In this document: one piece after another, positions 31,368-41,043 of the stretch
How the letters are laid out: each line of letters starts with the position of its first letter
Position numbering within the stretch: the stretch's first letter is position 1
From: Natronosalvus amylolyticus
GTDB taxonomy: Archaea > Halobacteriota > Halobacteria > Halobacteriales > Natrialbaceae
Direction: 5' to 3'
Length of the DNA stretch: 64,000 bases
Assembly: GCF_024298845.1 (NCBI RefSeq)
Contig: NZ_CP101156.1
Location: forward strand, 372,001-436,000
The notes under the pieces: generated by a model
What the model was told of the DNA's origin: nothing
Seen by the model: the letters and a program-made list of their open reading frames with translations, nothing else
Databases searched by the model: none
Position numbers and translations under genes: made by a program

Positions 31368-33359
31368 TCAATCCGAGCCGTCTTCGTCGTCAAAGAAATC
31401 ACGCAATACTTCCTGGAGCCCTTTCCGCAAATGCTGATGCATCGTGGGTGGTGCAATTCCCATCGACTCGGCAATCTCTTCACCAGTGGAGCCTCGTGGC
31501 CAGTTGAAATAGCCCCCGTAGTACGCCAGTCGTAACGCGGTGAGCTGTCGATCAGTCAACCGATCCCGGACGTGGTTTCGTCGATCCTGTGCCGTCGAGA
31601 CCGACCGATCTTCATCGTGTTTCGAGATCAATTCCGTCCGTTCGTACACCCGAGTCACAGCTTCAACGATTTCTCGGACGTTGGTGTCTCGAGAGACCTC
31701 AACCGTTACGTGTCCGACGCCGTCTTCGACGACGATATCCCGAATCGTCGCCCCGTATCCGGTTAACGTTCCGACCGCGGACTCCGACAGCTGAATGCCT
31801 ATCGTCGCCTTAGTGTCTCCATCTTTGATCAACCGACACGTTTCGACCGAGTGATGATTCTGAGCGGCTTCGTAAACGCAGTCGCCACTCAGGCCATCGA
31901 CCGTGACGTACTGGTATCGTTCCCCGTTTGCCGTCGTGCCCGTCCACTCGAGGGTAACGGTACAGTTGTGCTCTTTCGACAGGTCGAACGAAAAGGAATT
32001 ACCGCCCTCGATCCGAAACTCGAGAACCGTCACGGCGTCGGCGAACAGCAATCGGCGGTTTTTGATTCCGTTAATCGCAAACCCGATCGTTTCGCCGAGG
32101 AGTTTGAACGTTTCCGTTTCTCTCGACCCGAACGCATCGCCACGACGAGCGAGCACCGTCAATACGCCGTATACGGTATCGTCGTGTGCGAGCGGTACCG
32201 CGATTGCTGAGTGGATGTTTTCTTGCCGAGCGATACGCTGGAGTCGCTCGGGTATATCCGACTCTGTCTGCAGTTCGTTACTCGAGTAGATCTCGTTCTG
32301 TTCGAAGGCCTTCGTGATGGGGCGATCACCAGCGTGCTCGAGTGATCGGACCTCGTCGAGGTAGCTGTCCACCTCACCTCGGCCGAGCTGGTAGGTGATT
32401 TCACCGGCTCCGGTCGGGCGTGAAATCCAGGCCCCACAGTACAGCGGTGATTGGACCAGTTGTTCACAGACGGCCGCTTCGACGGCCGATTGCGTCGGCG
32501 CTTCCACCAGCGTGCGAATGATCCGACGAACGACGCTATTGATCTGGTTGAGCGACTCGAGGTGATCACGTCGCTGTCGAAGTGCCTGCTCTCGCTCGTG
32601 TCGTTCGGTGATGTCTCTGGCGAGCCAGATGACGACCGGCCGACCGTACGGACTGTTTTCGATTGGGACCACCCGTCCGTCGAACTGCCGACGGCCATCG
32701 GTTGTCTCGGCGTCGTACTCGATTGACTGAATCGTCCCAGTGTCGTGTGCAGCTTCGATAGCGCTATACAACCGGTCAGCAGTCGACTGGGGAAACGCCT
32801 CCCACAGCGTTCGACCAACGAACTCTTCCGATGAAACGGTGTACAGATCGGCAGCATTTGGCCGGATTTCGGTGTCCAGATACCGTCCGTCGGTGTCCAG
32901 GACGAACACCTCATCGGGCAACGTCGTCGTCAGTAACTCGGTGAGGTCGACGGAGGATACATTGGCACTGAGATCTTCGCTTTCTGTGTCTTCAGTCAGC
33001 ATCTCCGCAAGCTGCTCGTTCAGATCGTCGATCTCACTCGATGGGACGTACTCGCTCGCGCCGTGTCTGAGTGCGACCGTTGCGAGGCTTTCACTCCCTT
33101 CTCGGCTTGGTGCTACGACCGTCGTTCCCGTCCAGTCGGTCGTTTCGATTCTCTGGAGGGCGGACCTGACCCAGTCTGGATCGCTCGAGAGAACGAGGGT
33201 GGCATCGGGCTGGGTTTCCTCGAGCGTGTCATCGAGCGATTCCAACGTAGTGAGGTGCCGAACGGTGTGTTCCCACCGGCTCTCGAGTGACTCGAGGGAC
33301 GGCAGATGTGATTCATCGGATGCAACGACGAGCGTGGAACGTGGACTACCTGTCGACAT
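31368..33359 (-). CDS. Multi-domain sensor-regulator: PAS, GAF, Bat effector, HTH-10
   Basis: A 663-residue protein. Residues 1-130 resemble a receiver domain that lacks a clear phospho-acceptor pocket. Residues 145-265 are a PAS domain ending in WLARDITERHEREQAL. Residues 275-430 are a GAF domain. Residues 440-590 are a Bat-type effector domain, and residues 600-655 the HTH_10 (LTDRQLTALRLAYYGGYFNWPRGSTGEEIAESMGIAPPTMHQHLRKG). Such proteins sense light, redox or small ligands and act as transcription regulators. It is convergent with hutH, so a role in histidine use is possible but unproven. Confidence 0.88.
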   Translation of the reverse strand: MSTGSPRSTLVVASDESHLPSLESLESRWEHTVRHLTTLESLDDTLEETQPDATLVLSSDPDWVRSALQRIETTDWTGTTVVAPSREGSESLATVALRHGASEYVPSSEIDDLNEQLAEMLTEDTESEDLSANVSSVDLTELLTTTLPDEVFVLDTDGRYLDTEIRPNAADLYTVSSEEFVGRTLWEAFPQSTADRLYSAIEAAHDTGTIQSIEYDAETTDGRRQFDGRVVPIENSPYGRPVVIWLARDITERHEREQALRQRRDHLESLNQINSVVRRIIRTLVEAPTQSAVEAAVCEQLVQSPLYCGAWISRPTGAGEITYQLGRGEVDSYLDEVRSLEHAGDRPITKAFEQNEIYSSNELQTESDIPERLQRIARQENIHSAIAVPLAHDDTVYGVLTVLARRGDAFGSRETETFKLLGETIGFAINGIKNRRLLFADAVTVLEFRIEGGNSFSFDLSKEHNCTVTLEWTGTTANGERYQYVTVDGLSGDCVYEAAQNHHSVETCRLIKDGDTKATIGIQLSESAVGTLTGYGATIRDIVVEDGVGHVTVEVSRDTNVREIVEAVTRVYERTELISKHDEDRSVSTAQDRRNHVRDRLTDRQLTALRLAYYGGYFNWPRGSTGEEIAESMGIAPPTMHQHLRKGLQEVLRDFFDDEDGSD

Positions 33360-33705
33360 TGTACTATGACGCGGCCTGTTGGGCGGTGGTCGTCAACTGT
33401 TCGTTTCGATAGGGGCCCGATGGCGTTCGTGCTGTAGAGCACGACTGATGTCTGTCGACTCCTTGGTACGGATGGACGGAGTGTGTATTATTCTTCCGGC
33501 CCCGGGTATCCTCTTCGAATCTGGTATAATGGAGTATTTCGATAGGCGACCCTTACCGCCTGACTCCACTGTACCGTTCTGTTTCCAATGGTTATCTATC
33601 AGGGCTATGGATAAACCAATCGGTACAACCAGTATGTTCTTTCACCGAGCCAGAACTATCACTGGGAATTATATCCCTCGAAAGAGACTGACATGCAGGG
33701 ATGGG
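33360..33705. other. Gap of about 345 bp with no gene seen
   Basis: This stretch lies between the divergent 31.4-kb regulator and the small zinc protein. It is less GC-rich than its surroundings. It carries a TATA-like AATTATATCC at 33667-33676 that fits the start at 33706. Open frames here have no acidic haloarchaeal character. Confidence 0.5.
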
Positions 33706-33855
33706 ATGATTAAGACAGTCAAGACACTCCTCTTTCAGGGAGATGGAACGGGGATCGTTCACGAATGTAGACGGTGTGGAACGACAGTTGAGGCGCCGAC
33801 GTGTTCCTGTCCGTCCTGCGACGTCGGGGATATCGTCAGCTACCACACTGAATAA
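33706..33855 (+). CDS. Small zinc-ribbon protein
   Basis: A 49-residue protein. It carries HECRRCGTTVEAPTCSCPSC, giving two CxxC knuckles (Cys21/24 and Cys35/38, with an extra Cys33), a rubredoxin-like zinc ribbon. The final segment DVGDIVSYHTE is acidic. The ATG at 33706 is chosen because it follows the TATA-like box by about 35 bp and because related haloarchaeal ribbons begin at this point. The function is unknown; such proteins may bind nucleic acid or a partner protein. Confidence 0.7.
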   Translation: MIKTVKTLLFQGDGTGIVHECRRCGTTVEAPTCSCPSCDVGDIVSYHTE

Positions 33856-34040
33856 GAAGCCAACACGTTTACTCGAGACTGGCCACATTTCCTCGCGTGG
33901 GCGCTCACACACTCGAGTCAGTCCTCGTGTGAGCCGTGTTCGACTCGAAGCAGTCACAGTGAGATGCATCTGCACAGACTGCTGTTGATAGGGATATTCT
34001 CCTCGACCGCCGATAAAATAGCGAAACCGCCGTTCGTACG

Positions 34041-34292
34041 CTAGATGTGACCCTGGTCTTTCAGTTCGTCGACGACGTCGTCGACGAACGCGTCGACGCT
34101 CTCGTACGGGAACTCGCCACCGGAGAGTTTGGTGTTGAGTTCCATTGCGGTCATCGAGAAGTCGCCCGACTCGAATTTCGTTCCGGGGCCGTTTGGCAAC
34201 GCGGGAACGAGGTCCATTGGACTCGAGATCGGGTAGTCTGCGCCTTCGAACGCCTCGGTGAATTGCTCGCGGAGTTCAGCTTCGTCTGCCAT
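34041..34292 (-). CDS. MTH865-family small protein
   Basis: An 83-residue acidic alpha-helical protein: ELREQFTEAFEGADYPISSPMDLVPALPNGPGTKFESGDFSMTAMEL is the hallmark of the MTH865 (PF07747) family, quoted here only by its position at residues 6-52. The function is unknown, though structures are EF-hand-like. The ATG at 34292 is preferred. A TTTATTATTTAT block at 34313-34325 lies upstream at the spacing expected for a leaderless transcript. Confidence 0.85.
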   Translation of the reverse strand: MADEAELREQFTEAFEGADYPISSPMDLVPALPNGPGTKFESGDFSMTAMELNTKLSGGEFPYESVDAFVDDVVDELKDQGHI

Positions 34293-34455
34293 AGCACTCC
34301 CCATGTTCACGCGGATAAATAATAAACCTGTTTACTACATTTGTTTGCCCAGTAGCACGAACACGCGGTGAGGAACAACCTGCTGGGAACAGGGAACCAG
34401 GCGATAGCTCCCTTTGAACGAGGTCTAACTCCCTCAGGTCCGGTCCCAGTGGCTG

Positions 34456-35139
34456 TTAGAGTCGTCGCATGAACTCGGGGAGGATACCTCGTTCGTCCCG
34501 CCCACCGCCAGCAGGCGTCGGTTCGACACCCGGTCGGTCAGCGTTCGAGTCGGTCTCGCCGGGTTCTACGAAGGCGTCTCCCGTTTCATTCGTGGGGCCC
34601 GCAGTCGAGTGATCGACCCCTTCCCCGCTCGAGTCGATAGGTTCTTGCCTGCTCTCGCCCCTGGATTCGGCCAGGTCTGCCTCCGCAACTGCTTCTTCGT
34701 ACGCCTCCACTGATTCCGGCCCGAAGTAGTACGGTTCGACGGGATCGAAGTAGTCCATCAACTGCAGGTTGACAAAGCCGGCCACAACCAGCGCGACCGG
34801 GAAGATGATGTCGGGTAACAAGATGACGAGCATGATCGCTACTGGTGAGTAGACGAAGTACGCTGCGATCCGAAACCAGTTGCCGACGTAGGCATCGACG
34901 ACGTAGGCATACACGCCGTAGGCACCGATTACGAGGCCGATATCAAGATACAATCCGACGGGCATCCAGACCCCTCCCGCGATGAGACTGTGCGTGTACA
35001 GGGCAAGCGCGCCGGTAAGAACGGTGGCTCGATTGACGTAGGTCTCATCGAGAGCCATGCCAAAAACGAGGAGCCCAATCTGTAACAGCGGTGCGGCGAT
35101 CCACCACGGCAGCGATTCGAAGATGAGTCCCGGATACAC
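34456..35139 (-). CDS. Integral membrane protein with acidic tail
   Basis: A protein of about 227 residues with four or five hydrophobic helices (WWIAAPLLQIGLLVFGMAL, TGALALYTHSLIAGG, DIGLVIGAYGVYAYVV, AAYFVYSPVAIMLVILLP). A hydrophilic Glu/Ser/Pro-rich C-terminal tail of about 75 residues follows, ending GGGRDERGILPEFMRRL. The frame is open to 35385, but the added 82 residues are basic and unlike haloarchaeal coding sequence, so a GTG at 35139 is proposed. The function is unknown. Confidence 0.6.
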   Translation of the reverse strand: MYPGLIFESLPWWIAAPLLQIGLLVFGMALDETYVNRATVLTGALALYTHSLIAGGVWMPVGLYLDIGLVIGAYGVYAYVVDAYVGNWFRIAAYFVYSPVAIMLVILLPDIIFPVALVVAGFVNLQLMDYFDPVEPYYFGPESVEAYEEAVAEADLAESRGESRQEPIDSSGEGVDHSTAGPTNETGDAFVEPGETDSNADRPGVEPTPAGGGRDERGILPEFMRRL

Positions 35140-35438
35140 GTCGGTTCCTTTGTAGATTGTCGTCGACGGAGACGACGGTTGGCTTACTCGAGGGCGATAC
35201 GTTGAGAGGGTTCGTATCCGAACAGAAGCAGGACCAACCCTAAAACGTTCGTTCCGTTTCGAGACTCGATACGAGCCTCGAGTTTCGTGTACAGATTGGC
35301 GCCAATGGCCGCCGGCCACGTGTGTCTGGACTTTCTCGAGGTGTTTCGTGCTGGTGGTTTTGGCCGAAAACCGCTTATTTACCAATAATTAGATAGATTC
35401 CGCAACAATAATGCTATCGTAGCAGCCTGGTGGTATGT

Positions 35439-35828
35439 ATGGCTAAAGATACCGTCAGGTATCCCGACGACGTCGTGGAAGCGATAGACGCCCTCGTCGA
35501 CGACGGTATGTTCGAGAGTAAGTCCGAATTTTACCGATTCTCTGCCGAGTACGTCCTGACGCTCATCAATCCTGATCACGAAGTTGAGACGTTCAATTTC
35601 GACGAGATCAAATCGGAGCTCCATATCGAGGAGGTCAACCACGTCGAGGCACTGGGTACGGATGGCGGCACGTTCTTTCTCGACGCCATCATAACCGTCC
35701 GGAAACACGGCCTGAGAGGTAACTACGAGGATGCAGAGCGCTTCATCGACACGCATTACGAACCAACCGATCAGGAGTGCATCATCCTCGAGGAGCTACT
35801 GGGGACGTATCGCGACGGCGTTACCTGA
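35439..35828 (+). CDS. CopG/RHH-type DNA-binding regulator
   Basis: A 129-residue protein. Residues 1-45 form a ribbon-helix-helix (DTVRYPDDVVEAIDALVDDGMFESKSEFYRFSAEYVL). The remaining 80 acidic residues look like a ligand or oligomerisation domain. Highly similar proteins are widespread in haloarchaea, where the target is not known. The ATG at 35439 starts MAKDTVRYPDD; the earlier GTG is three codons upstream. No toxin gene adjoins it. Confidence 0.85.
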   Translation: MAKDTVRYPDDVVEAIDALVDDGMFESKSEFYRFSAEYVLTLINPDHEVETFNFDEIKSELHIEEVNHVEALGTDGGTFFLDAIITVRKHGLRGNYEDAERFIDTHYEPTDQECIILEELLGTYRDGVT

Positions 35829-35894
35829 GTAGGTTGTCACGAGGGTTCTGGCACTGATACGTACACGGTCTACAAAAAAGCAGGCCGAGGCGGT

Positions 35895-37658
35895 TCACCA
35901 GTCGACTCCGGTCCATTCCTGTCTCCCGGGGAGTCCCAGCGGCTCGAGATCCACGTGCGCCGCTACTAACTCGGCCGCTCGGTCGTAGGGAGTCACCGAT
36001 TCGTCGTCAGCATCGATCACGTCTCCTTCATCACGTCCTCCGGTAGCACTCGGTGGGCATTCCGCCTGTCGACGGACACAGCGAACGAACGCACGACGCA
36101 CGGCATCGGTTTCGAACAGTCCGTGCAGATAGGTGCCCAGCACGAGTCCGGACGCGACACTCGAGGGTTCGAGGGGCGACGTGAGTGTCTCGGGGGCGGT
36201 CTCGAGCGGCCGCGTTCGACCGGCATGAATCTCGTATCCCGTCACCGGTCCGGTCGCACCGGCCATCAATGGCGATGCAGATTCATCGACCTGGACGGTC
36301 GTTCTGCGCACTTGTTTCGCCTCATCGAACGTCGTTTCGATTGGAAGCACACCGAGTCCATCGAGGGAGGTCTGTCTCGAGGTTGCTGCCTCGAGCCCGG
36401 TGTTATGTAACCGTGTCCCAAGCATCTGGAACCCGCCACAGAGGCCGACGATTGGGCCATCGAACCGTGCGATGGCCTCACCGATACCCGATCGATGCAG
36501 CGCCTCCAGATCATCGACCGTGTTTTTCGTGCCCGGGAGCACGACCGCATCGGCGTTTCCGAGAGGGGATTCTGGCGTCGGTTCAGTCGTTGCCCCCTCG
36601 ACCGGAATGAACGCGACACGAACGCCCGGTTCGCCCACGAGCGCCTCGATGTCAGTCGCGTTCGATAGGTGGGGGAGTCGCGGAACCGCGATGGTCACCG
36701 TGGAGTCGGCTGGCGCGTCGTCGATACCCCAGACCGCCCGCTCGTCCGTGGCCGGTAAACTGAGGCTATCTTCCTCGGGAAGTCCGGGGTCGTCGTACGG
36801 TATCACGCCCAGGACGGGAATCCCGGTTTTCTCCTGGAGTGCCTCGATACCGGACTCGAGAAGGGCTTTTTCGCCCCGGAATTTGGTGATGACCATCCCA
36901 ACGACCCGCGCACGGATGTCATCGGGGACCAGCTCGAGCGTCCCATACAGGCTCGCGAAAGCACCCCCGCGCTCGATATCGACGAGCAGCAGGATGTCAG
37001 CATCGCCAAAACGCGCGGTTTCGATATTCGCCAGGTCACGATCATGGAGGTTGATCTCGGCGATACTCCCTGCCCCCTCTGCGATAACGAACTCGTTTTC
37101 GGCTGCCAGTCGCTGATATGACGTTTCGGCTGCGTCTCGAGCATCGTGCCAATGGCTTTCGTAGTACGATCCGGCACGCAGATGTTCGACAGCCTTGCCC
37201 TGGATAACGAGTTGACTCTCGCCGTTGCCGCGTGGTTTCAACAACACCGGATTGACGTCCGTCGTGGGGGTCGTTCTGGCTGCTCGAGCCTGTACGTACT
37301 GTGAGACGCCGATTTCACCCCACGGCGAGTCGCTCTTTTGGGACGAAGAGACAGTCACTCGACCATCCGTATCCGTCCAGTCATCCCCATTTTCTCGAGT
37401 GGTCGGGTCTGTACTTGCACTGGCACTCCAAGCACAGGAGTCGGCGCGAGTCTCAGCACAGGAGTCGGCGCGAGTCTCAGCACAGGAGTCGGCGCGAGTC
37501 TCAGCACAGGGGACGACGCGAGCGTTGTTGCTCATGTTCTGTGCCTTGTATGGGGTGACGGACACCCCGCGGTCGGCAAGTAGCCGGCACAATCCGGCGG
37601 CAACCGTCGACTTTCCAACGTGGCTTGCCGTCCCGGCGACGAGGATGGTCCTTGCCAT
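35895..37658 (-). CDS. cobQ: Cobyric acid synthase with a repeat-bearing insertion
   Basis: A 587-residue enzyme that amidates four side chains of adenosyl-cobyrinate a,c-diamide. The N-terminal DTBS-like domain has the P-loop [14 protein letters not shown] and YKAQNMSNN. The C-terminal class I glutamine amidotransferase has Cys in [14 protein letters not shown] and His in GTYLHGLFE. Between NMSNN (residue 45) and GEIGVSQ (114) lie about 65 extra residues, where relatives have fewer than ten. The insert begins with three CAETRADS units (51-74) and runs on into Ser/Thr/Asp-rich sequence. The adenosyltransferase gene lies 2.6 kb away. Confidence 0.92.
   Translation of the reverse strand: MARTILVAGTASHVGKSTVAAGLCRLLADRGVSVTPYKAQNMSNNARVVPCAETRADSCAETRADSCAETRADSCAWSASASTDPTTRENGDDWTDTDGRVTVSSSQKSDSPWGEIGVSQYVQARAARTTPTTDVNPVLLKPRGNGESQLVIQGKAVEHLRAGSYYESHWHDARDAAETSYQRLAAENEFVIAEGAGSIAEINLHDRDLANIETARFGDADILLLVDIERGGAFASLYGTLELVPDDIRARVVGMVITKFRGEKALLESGIEALQEKTGIPVLGVIPYDDPGLPEEDSLSLPATDERAVWGIDDAPADSTVTIAVPRLPHLSNATDIEALVGEPGVRVAFIPVEGATTEPTPESPLGNADAVVLPGTKNTVDDLEALHRSGIGEAIARFDGPIVGLCGGFQMLGTRLHNTGLEAATSRQTSLDGLGVLPIETTFDEAKQVRRTTVQVDESASPLMAGATGPVTGYEIHAGRTRPLETAPETLTSPLEPSSVASGLVLGTYLHGLFETDAVRRAFVRCVRRQAECPPSATGGRDEGDVIDADDESVTPYDRAAELVAAHVDLEPLGLPGRQEWTGVDW
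37432..37522 (-). repeat. 24-bp tandem repeat inside cobQ
   Basis: Three identical 24-bp units (37432-37455, 37456-37479, 37480-37503) are followed by a degenerate partial fourth. Each unit encodes eight residues, CAETRADS, so copy-number changes keep the reading frame. The exact identity of the units suggests recent expansion. Confidence 0.9.
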
Positions 37659-37833
37659 CTGATTGATTCGACGAAGGGATTCGAGGGGTTTCGCTGTAAC
37701 GGTACTCGATGCCCCGACGAATCGGTCGATTCCCGACGGTGTTCAGTGGTGTTCGAGTTCAGTTCGATGGACGATTTCACGCAATCGGAGTCGCATTGGG
37801 GAACTATCCAGCAAGGGTGACCGGGCTGGCCGG

Positions 37834-39270
37834 TCACCCGGTTCGGTATCGCCGTTCCCATCGCGGACCGGCAGCGCGGGCGAGCGCCAGCCCGATACCT
37901 CCCGCTAGCACACCGACAGACAGGAGACCGCCAACGTGAACGACACTCGAGCCGTCGAACACGAAACCAATGAGGAGTGCCGGAACCAGAACGGCGGCGA
38001 CGGCGAGGGTAAACGCCACGAAACGAACCGCATCGAACAGGAATTCGTTGGGGTCGAATCCGGCGATGGCGACCGTCACGCCGTAGTAATAAAGCGAGAA
38101 GCCGCCGAGCAAGACGCCCCCAACGATGGCCTCGAGTGGGGCCACACCGTACCAGAAGAGTGCGACGACGTACGGGACGAACATCGTCGGCCCGCCGACG
38201 AGATAAAACGCCAGCCGTTTGGCTCGAAACACGGCCGTGACAGAGACCGGGTAGGCGAGATACGCCTCGACGGAATCGAACTGGGTTAACCAGTTATACG
38301 TCGTAAACGCCGTCAGCCCGAGAATGCCGCCGAAGAAAATACCAGATGCTGGCTCGACGCCGACGATGGTACGTACGATGGTCTCGAGTGCAACGGTCGT
38401 CCCAAACAGAATCGCGGCAGAGACGACCGGTTTCCAGAGACCGCCACTCGAGCGAGCCAGGTCAAGCAACGTCTTTCTCACGAGCGGATCACTCGAGCCA
38501 GGGACGCGCTCCACCCAGGTAGCACGCGTCGAGGTCGAGTGTGTATCTCCGGTAGCCATCGGGTCGTACAGTCGAAGTGCACCGAGGGCGATGACCGCTG
38601 TTACCCCTGCGACACCACCGCCAATCCAGACCGGGCCGTCGACGAACACCAGCCAAGAGAGGTAACTGCCGTCCACGCCGAATTGTAACAACCCGATTCC
38701 TGCCAGCAGTCCGCCGAGGGCGAACCAGCGGGTCGATACGCCTCGAGTCCGAAGTGCAATCAACGTGAGCGTGAGGGTCCCGCCGACCAGAAAAACCAGA
38801 CTCAGCGATAGCCACGTGGTGACGACCCGCCACGCGATCAGCGGGTCGAGTCCCTCGAGCGCGATGGCGGCAGTCGAGAGCGGCAACACGAAGACGACGG
38901 CATAGAAAATCGCGTCTTTGAGCAGAAAGTGACCGAGCAACCGCCGCTGAGCAATCGGCAACGTCGACGAGGTACCGAGGACGGGGGTAATCTCGCCGAA
39001 GATATTCTCGAGCATGTCCGAACCGACGAACGCCGCCGAACCGCTGTAGAGGCCGAACGCGAGCACGGCGAGGTGTAAGCCGGTTCGAATCGCTTTCGTC
39101 GAGTAGCCGGTTTCGACCATGGCATACGACCCGACGGCAACCAGTGTCGCGATCACCAGTGGGAAGAGGAGAAATCGTCTGCCGCCGAACAGGCGCGTGT
39201 GCAGTCGCCACTCCTCACGAAAGAGCGTGACGAACAGCGTTCGGTCGAGGCTGGCCCCCATCGCAATCAC
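37834..39270 (-). CDS. ABC transporter permease, multi-helix
   Basis: A 478-residue polytopic membrane protein with about twelve hydrophobic segments and few charged loops. It overlaps the ATPase gene stop (GTGA at 39267-39270); an ATG three codons later (39261) is an alternative start. The topology matches ABC-2-like permeases of haloarchaea that pair with a single ATPase. The substrate is not evident. The C-terminus is short and basic (RAAGPRWERRYRTG). Confidence 0.85.
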   Translation of the reverse strand: MIAMGASLDRTLFVTLFREEWRLHTRLFGGRRFLLFPLVIATLVAVGSYAMVETGYSTKAIRTGLHLAVLAFGLYSGSAAFVGSDMLENIFGEITPVLGTSSTLPIAQRRLLGHFLLKDAIFYAVVFVLPLSTAAIALEGLDPLIAWRVVTTWLSLSLVFLVGGTLTLTLIALRTRGVSTRWFALGGLLAGIGLLQFGVDGSYLSWLVFVDGPVWIGGGVAGVTAVIALGALRLYDPMATGDTHSTSTRATWVERVPGSSDPLVRKTLLDLARSSGGLWKPVVSAAILFGTTVALETIVRTIVGVEPASGIFFGGILGLTAFTTYNWLTQFDSVEAYLAYPVSVTAVFRAKRLAFYLVGGPTMFVPYVVALFWYGVAPLEAIVGGVLLGGFSLYYYGVTVAIAGFDPNEFLFDAVRFVAFTLAVAAVLVPALLIGFVFDGSSVVHVGGLLSVGVLAGGIGLALARAAGPRWERRYRTG

Positions 39271-40031
39271 TCCGGAGTTGGCGCGAGGGTTTCGACTCCC
39301 TCTGGCATATCGCGCGGTTCCTGGCTCGAGACGGCATCGATGAATCGCTGTCGGAGTGAACCATTCTCAGGGAGTGGGAGCTGTTCGACAGCGAGGCAGG
39401 TCCCGTCGGCGACGATGCCGACTCGCGTGCAGATCGACTCGGCCACCTCGATGTTGTGTGTCGAGACGAAAATCGTGTTTCCGTCGGCACAGTAGGCCCG
39501 TAAAAACGACTTTACCTGCTCCTGGACGATGGGATCGAGATTAGCCAGCGGTTCGTCGATACAGACCAGTTTCGGCTCGTGGAGAAACGCCTGTGTAATC
39601 ATCACCTTCTGTTGCTGGCCGCGCGAGAGGTCAGTATGGAGGGTGTCTAACTTCCCTCGAAAGCCAAGTCGGTCGACCCACTCCTCAATCCGGCCTGCCA
39701 GCGTTTCTGGCTCGAGGCCCCGAATCTGCCCCACGAACTCGAAGTACTCTCGAGGGGTGAGAAAGCTCGGCGGGGACTGCTTTTCCGGAAGGATACCCAC
39801 GCGACGACGCGCCTCGAGTGGCTCCTCCGTCGGATCGACACCGAGAACCGAGATTTCACCACTATCGGGAACCAGCTGTCCGGTCACCAGTGCGATGGTC
39901 GTCGTTTTACCGGCCCCGTTGGGGCCCAGAAAGCCGAATAGCTCCCCTGCATCGACCTCGAACGTCATTCCCGAGAGCGCCTGGACCGAGCCAAACGATT
40001 TCTCGAGTCCAGAGACACGAAGGGCGGACAT
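39267..40031 (-). CDS. ABC transporter ATP-binding protein
   Basis: A 254-residue ATPase with Walker A GPNGAGKTT, Q-loop PEKQSPPS, signature LSRGQQQKV, Walker B LVCIDEPLANLD and the switch His in STHNIEVAE. It belongs to the CcmA/NatA-like export group. It is the upstream gene of a two-gene operon with the permease. Export of a small molecule or a role in membrane maintenance are both possible. Confidence 0.93.
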   Translation of the reverse strand: MSALRVSGLEKSFGSVQALSGMTFEVDAGELFGFLGPNGAGKTTTIALVTGQLVPDSGEISVLGVDPTEEPLEARRRVGILPEKQSPPSFLTPREYFEFVGQIRGLEPETLAGRIEEWVDRLGFRGKLDTLHTDLSRGQQQKVMITQAFLHEPKLVCIDEPLANLDPIVQEQVKSFLRAYCADGNTIFVSTHNIEVAESICTRVGIVADGTCLAVEQLPLPENGSLRQRFIDAVSSQEPRDMPEGVETLAPTPE

Positions 40032-40252
40032 TGATTGGATGCACTTTGCAGTGAATGTGACATAACTGTACTGTCCATATTGTCTCGAAAAGACAGGTCC
40101 AAAGGGGGTACGCCGACGGTCGTGGCAATCTCGAAGGGAAGTGTCTCTTGAATCGTCCGGACTCCTCGAGTGACAGTGATTCGTAAAACTCTCGAGAGAC
40201 TCGAGTGGAGGGGGGTACCGCTCGAGTGTCGCAGGACTTTCACGAGTCGCTA

Positions 40253-41008
40253 TCAGTATTCGGTTCCGCGTCTGGCTCGCTGTCCGGCATCGATCGGATG
40301 GCGTTGTTTGGTCACCTTCGTGACGAGGTCTGCAACCTCGAGCAGATACGTCGGTTCGGCGTGGCTGCCGGTCAACACGAGCTCCATATCGTCGGGCTTC
40401 TCATCGATCACAGACAGCACGTCCGCCGGCTCGAGCAGCCCCATATCTGCAGCGTACAGAATCTCGTCGAGAATCAGCATGTGGACGCCATCGTCGGCGT
40501 CTCTCTCGAGGGCGAGCGGTTCGGTAAGGTCGGCGTCCGCGGCTGCCGAAAGCAGTTCCCTGGCTCGGTCGAGGCCAACCTGGGCTTGCCGTTCGTGATC
40601 GGCTTCGTCGCTTCCGTCGGCCATGCCGTGCCAGCCGTAGTGGCCCAGGTTTTCGTAACTGAATCCAGGCAAGGCGGCGATAGTGTTGTACTCTCCGCGA
40701 ACGGCTTCCACGCTCGAGGCCCCGCCTTTCATGAACTGGAGCATGTGCACGCGATAGCCGTTTCCGGCAGCGCGGAGGCCCATTCCCATCGCGGCAGTCG
40801 TCTTCCCCTTGCCGTCTCCCCACCAGACCTGCACGAGGCCGAACTCCTCGGGAGCCGCGGGCGTGATTGGCTGTGCCTCGGGTGTCTCGCCCTTCCCCGG
40901 CGTCCGCTCGAGGGTCGCGTCTCGAGACTGATAGCCCGATTCGTCCCCACCAGCGCTCCCATCAGAGGGGGATTCGTTGGTGTCGTCGACGTTCGTGCGG
41001 TCTTCCAT
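40253..41008 (-). CDS. cobO: Cob(I)yrinic acid a,c-diamide adenosyltransferase (CobA/CobO type)
   Basis: A 251-residue P-loop protein. After an acidic N-terminal extension of about 60 residues comes VQVWWGDGKGKTTAAMGMGLRAAG with the nucleotide loop GDGKGKTT. Later blocks are LILDEILYAADMGLL and LVLTGSHAEPTYLLEVADLVT, and the C-terminus is RGTEY. It transfers adenosyl from ATP to cob(I) corrinoids. The long acidic extension is a halophilic feature. cobQ lies nearby on the same strand but is separated from it by the ABC genes. Confidence 0.93.
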   Translation of the reverse strand: MEDRTNVDDTNESPSDGSAGGDESGYQSRDATLERTPGKGETPEAQPITPAAPEEFGLVQVWWGDGKGKTTAAMGMGLRAAGNGYRVHMLQFMKGGASSVEAVRGEYNTIAALPGFSYENLGHYGWHGMADGSDEADHERQAQVGLDRARELLSAAADADLTEPLALERDADDGVHMLILDEILYAADMGLLEPADVLSVIDEKPDDMELVLTGSHAEPTYLLEVADLVTKVTKQRHPIDAGQRARRGTEY

Positions 41009-41043
41009 GCCCGGGTATGGGAGTCGGTTGCCTATGAATCAAC

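Noticed and set aside
33379-33705. Upstream extension of the zinc-ribbon frame
   Set aside because: The sequence is poorly coding-like and the TATA-like box at 33667-33676 lies inside it.
35140-35385. N-terminal extension of the membrane protein at 34456
   Set aside because: The added residues are basic and unlike haloarchaeal proteins; an internal GTG start is more plausible.
35430-35828. Toxin-antitoxin system with the CopG protein as antitoxin
   Set aside because: No small toxin-like gene adjoins it, and the protein has a long C-terminal domain unlike typical antitoxins.
37432-37522. Possible CRISPR array
   Set aside because: The 24-bp units are directly adjacent with no spacers and encode in-frame residues of CobQ.
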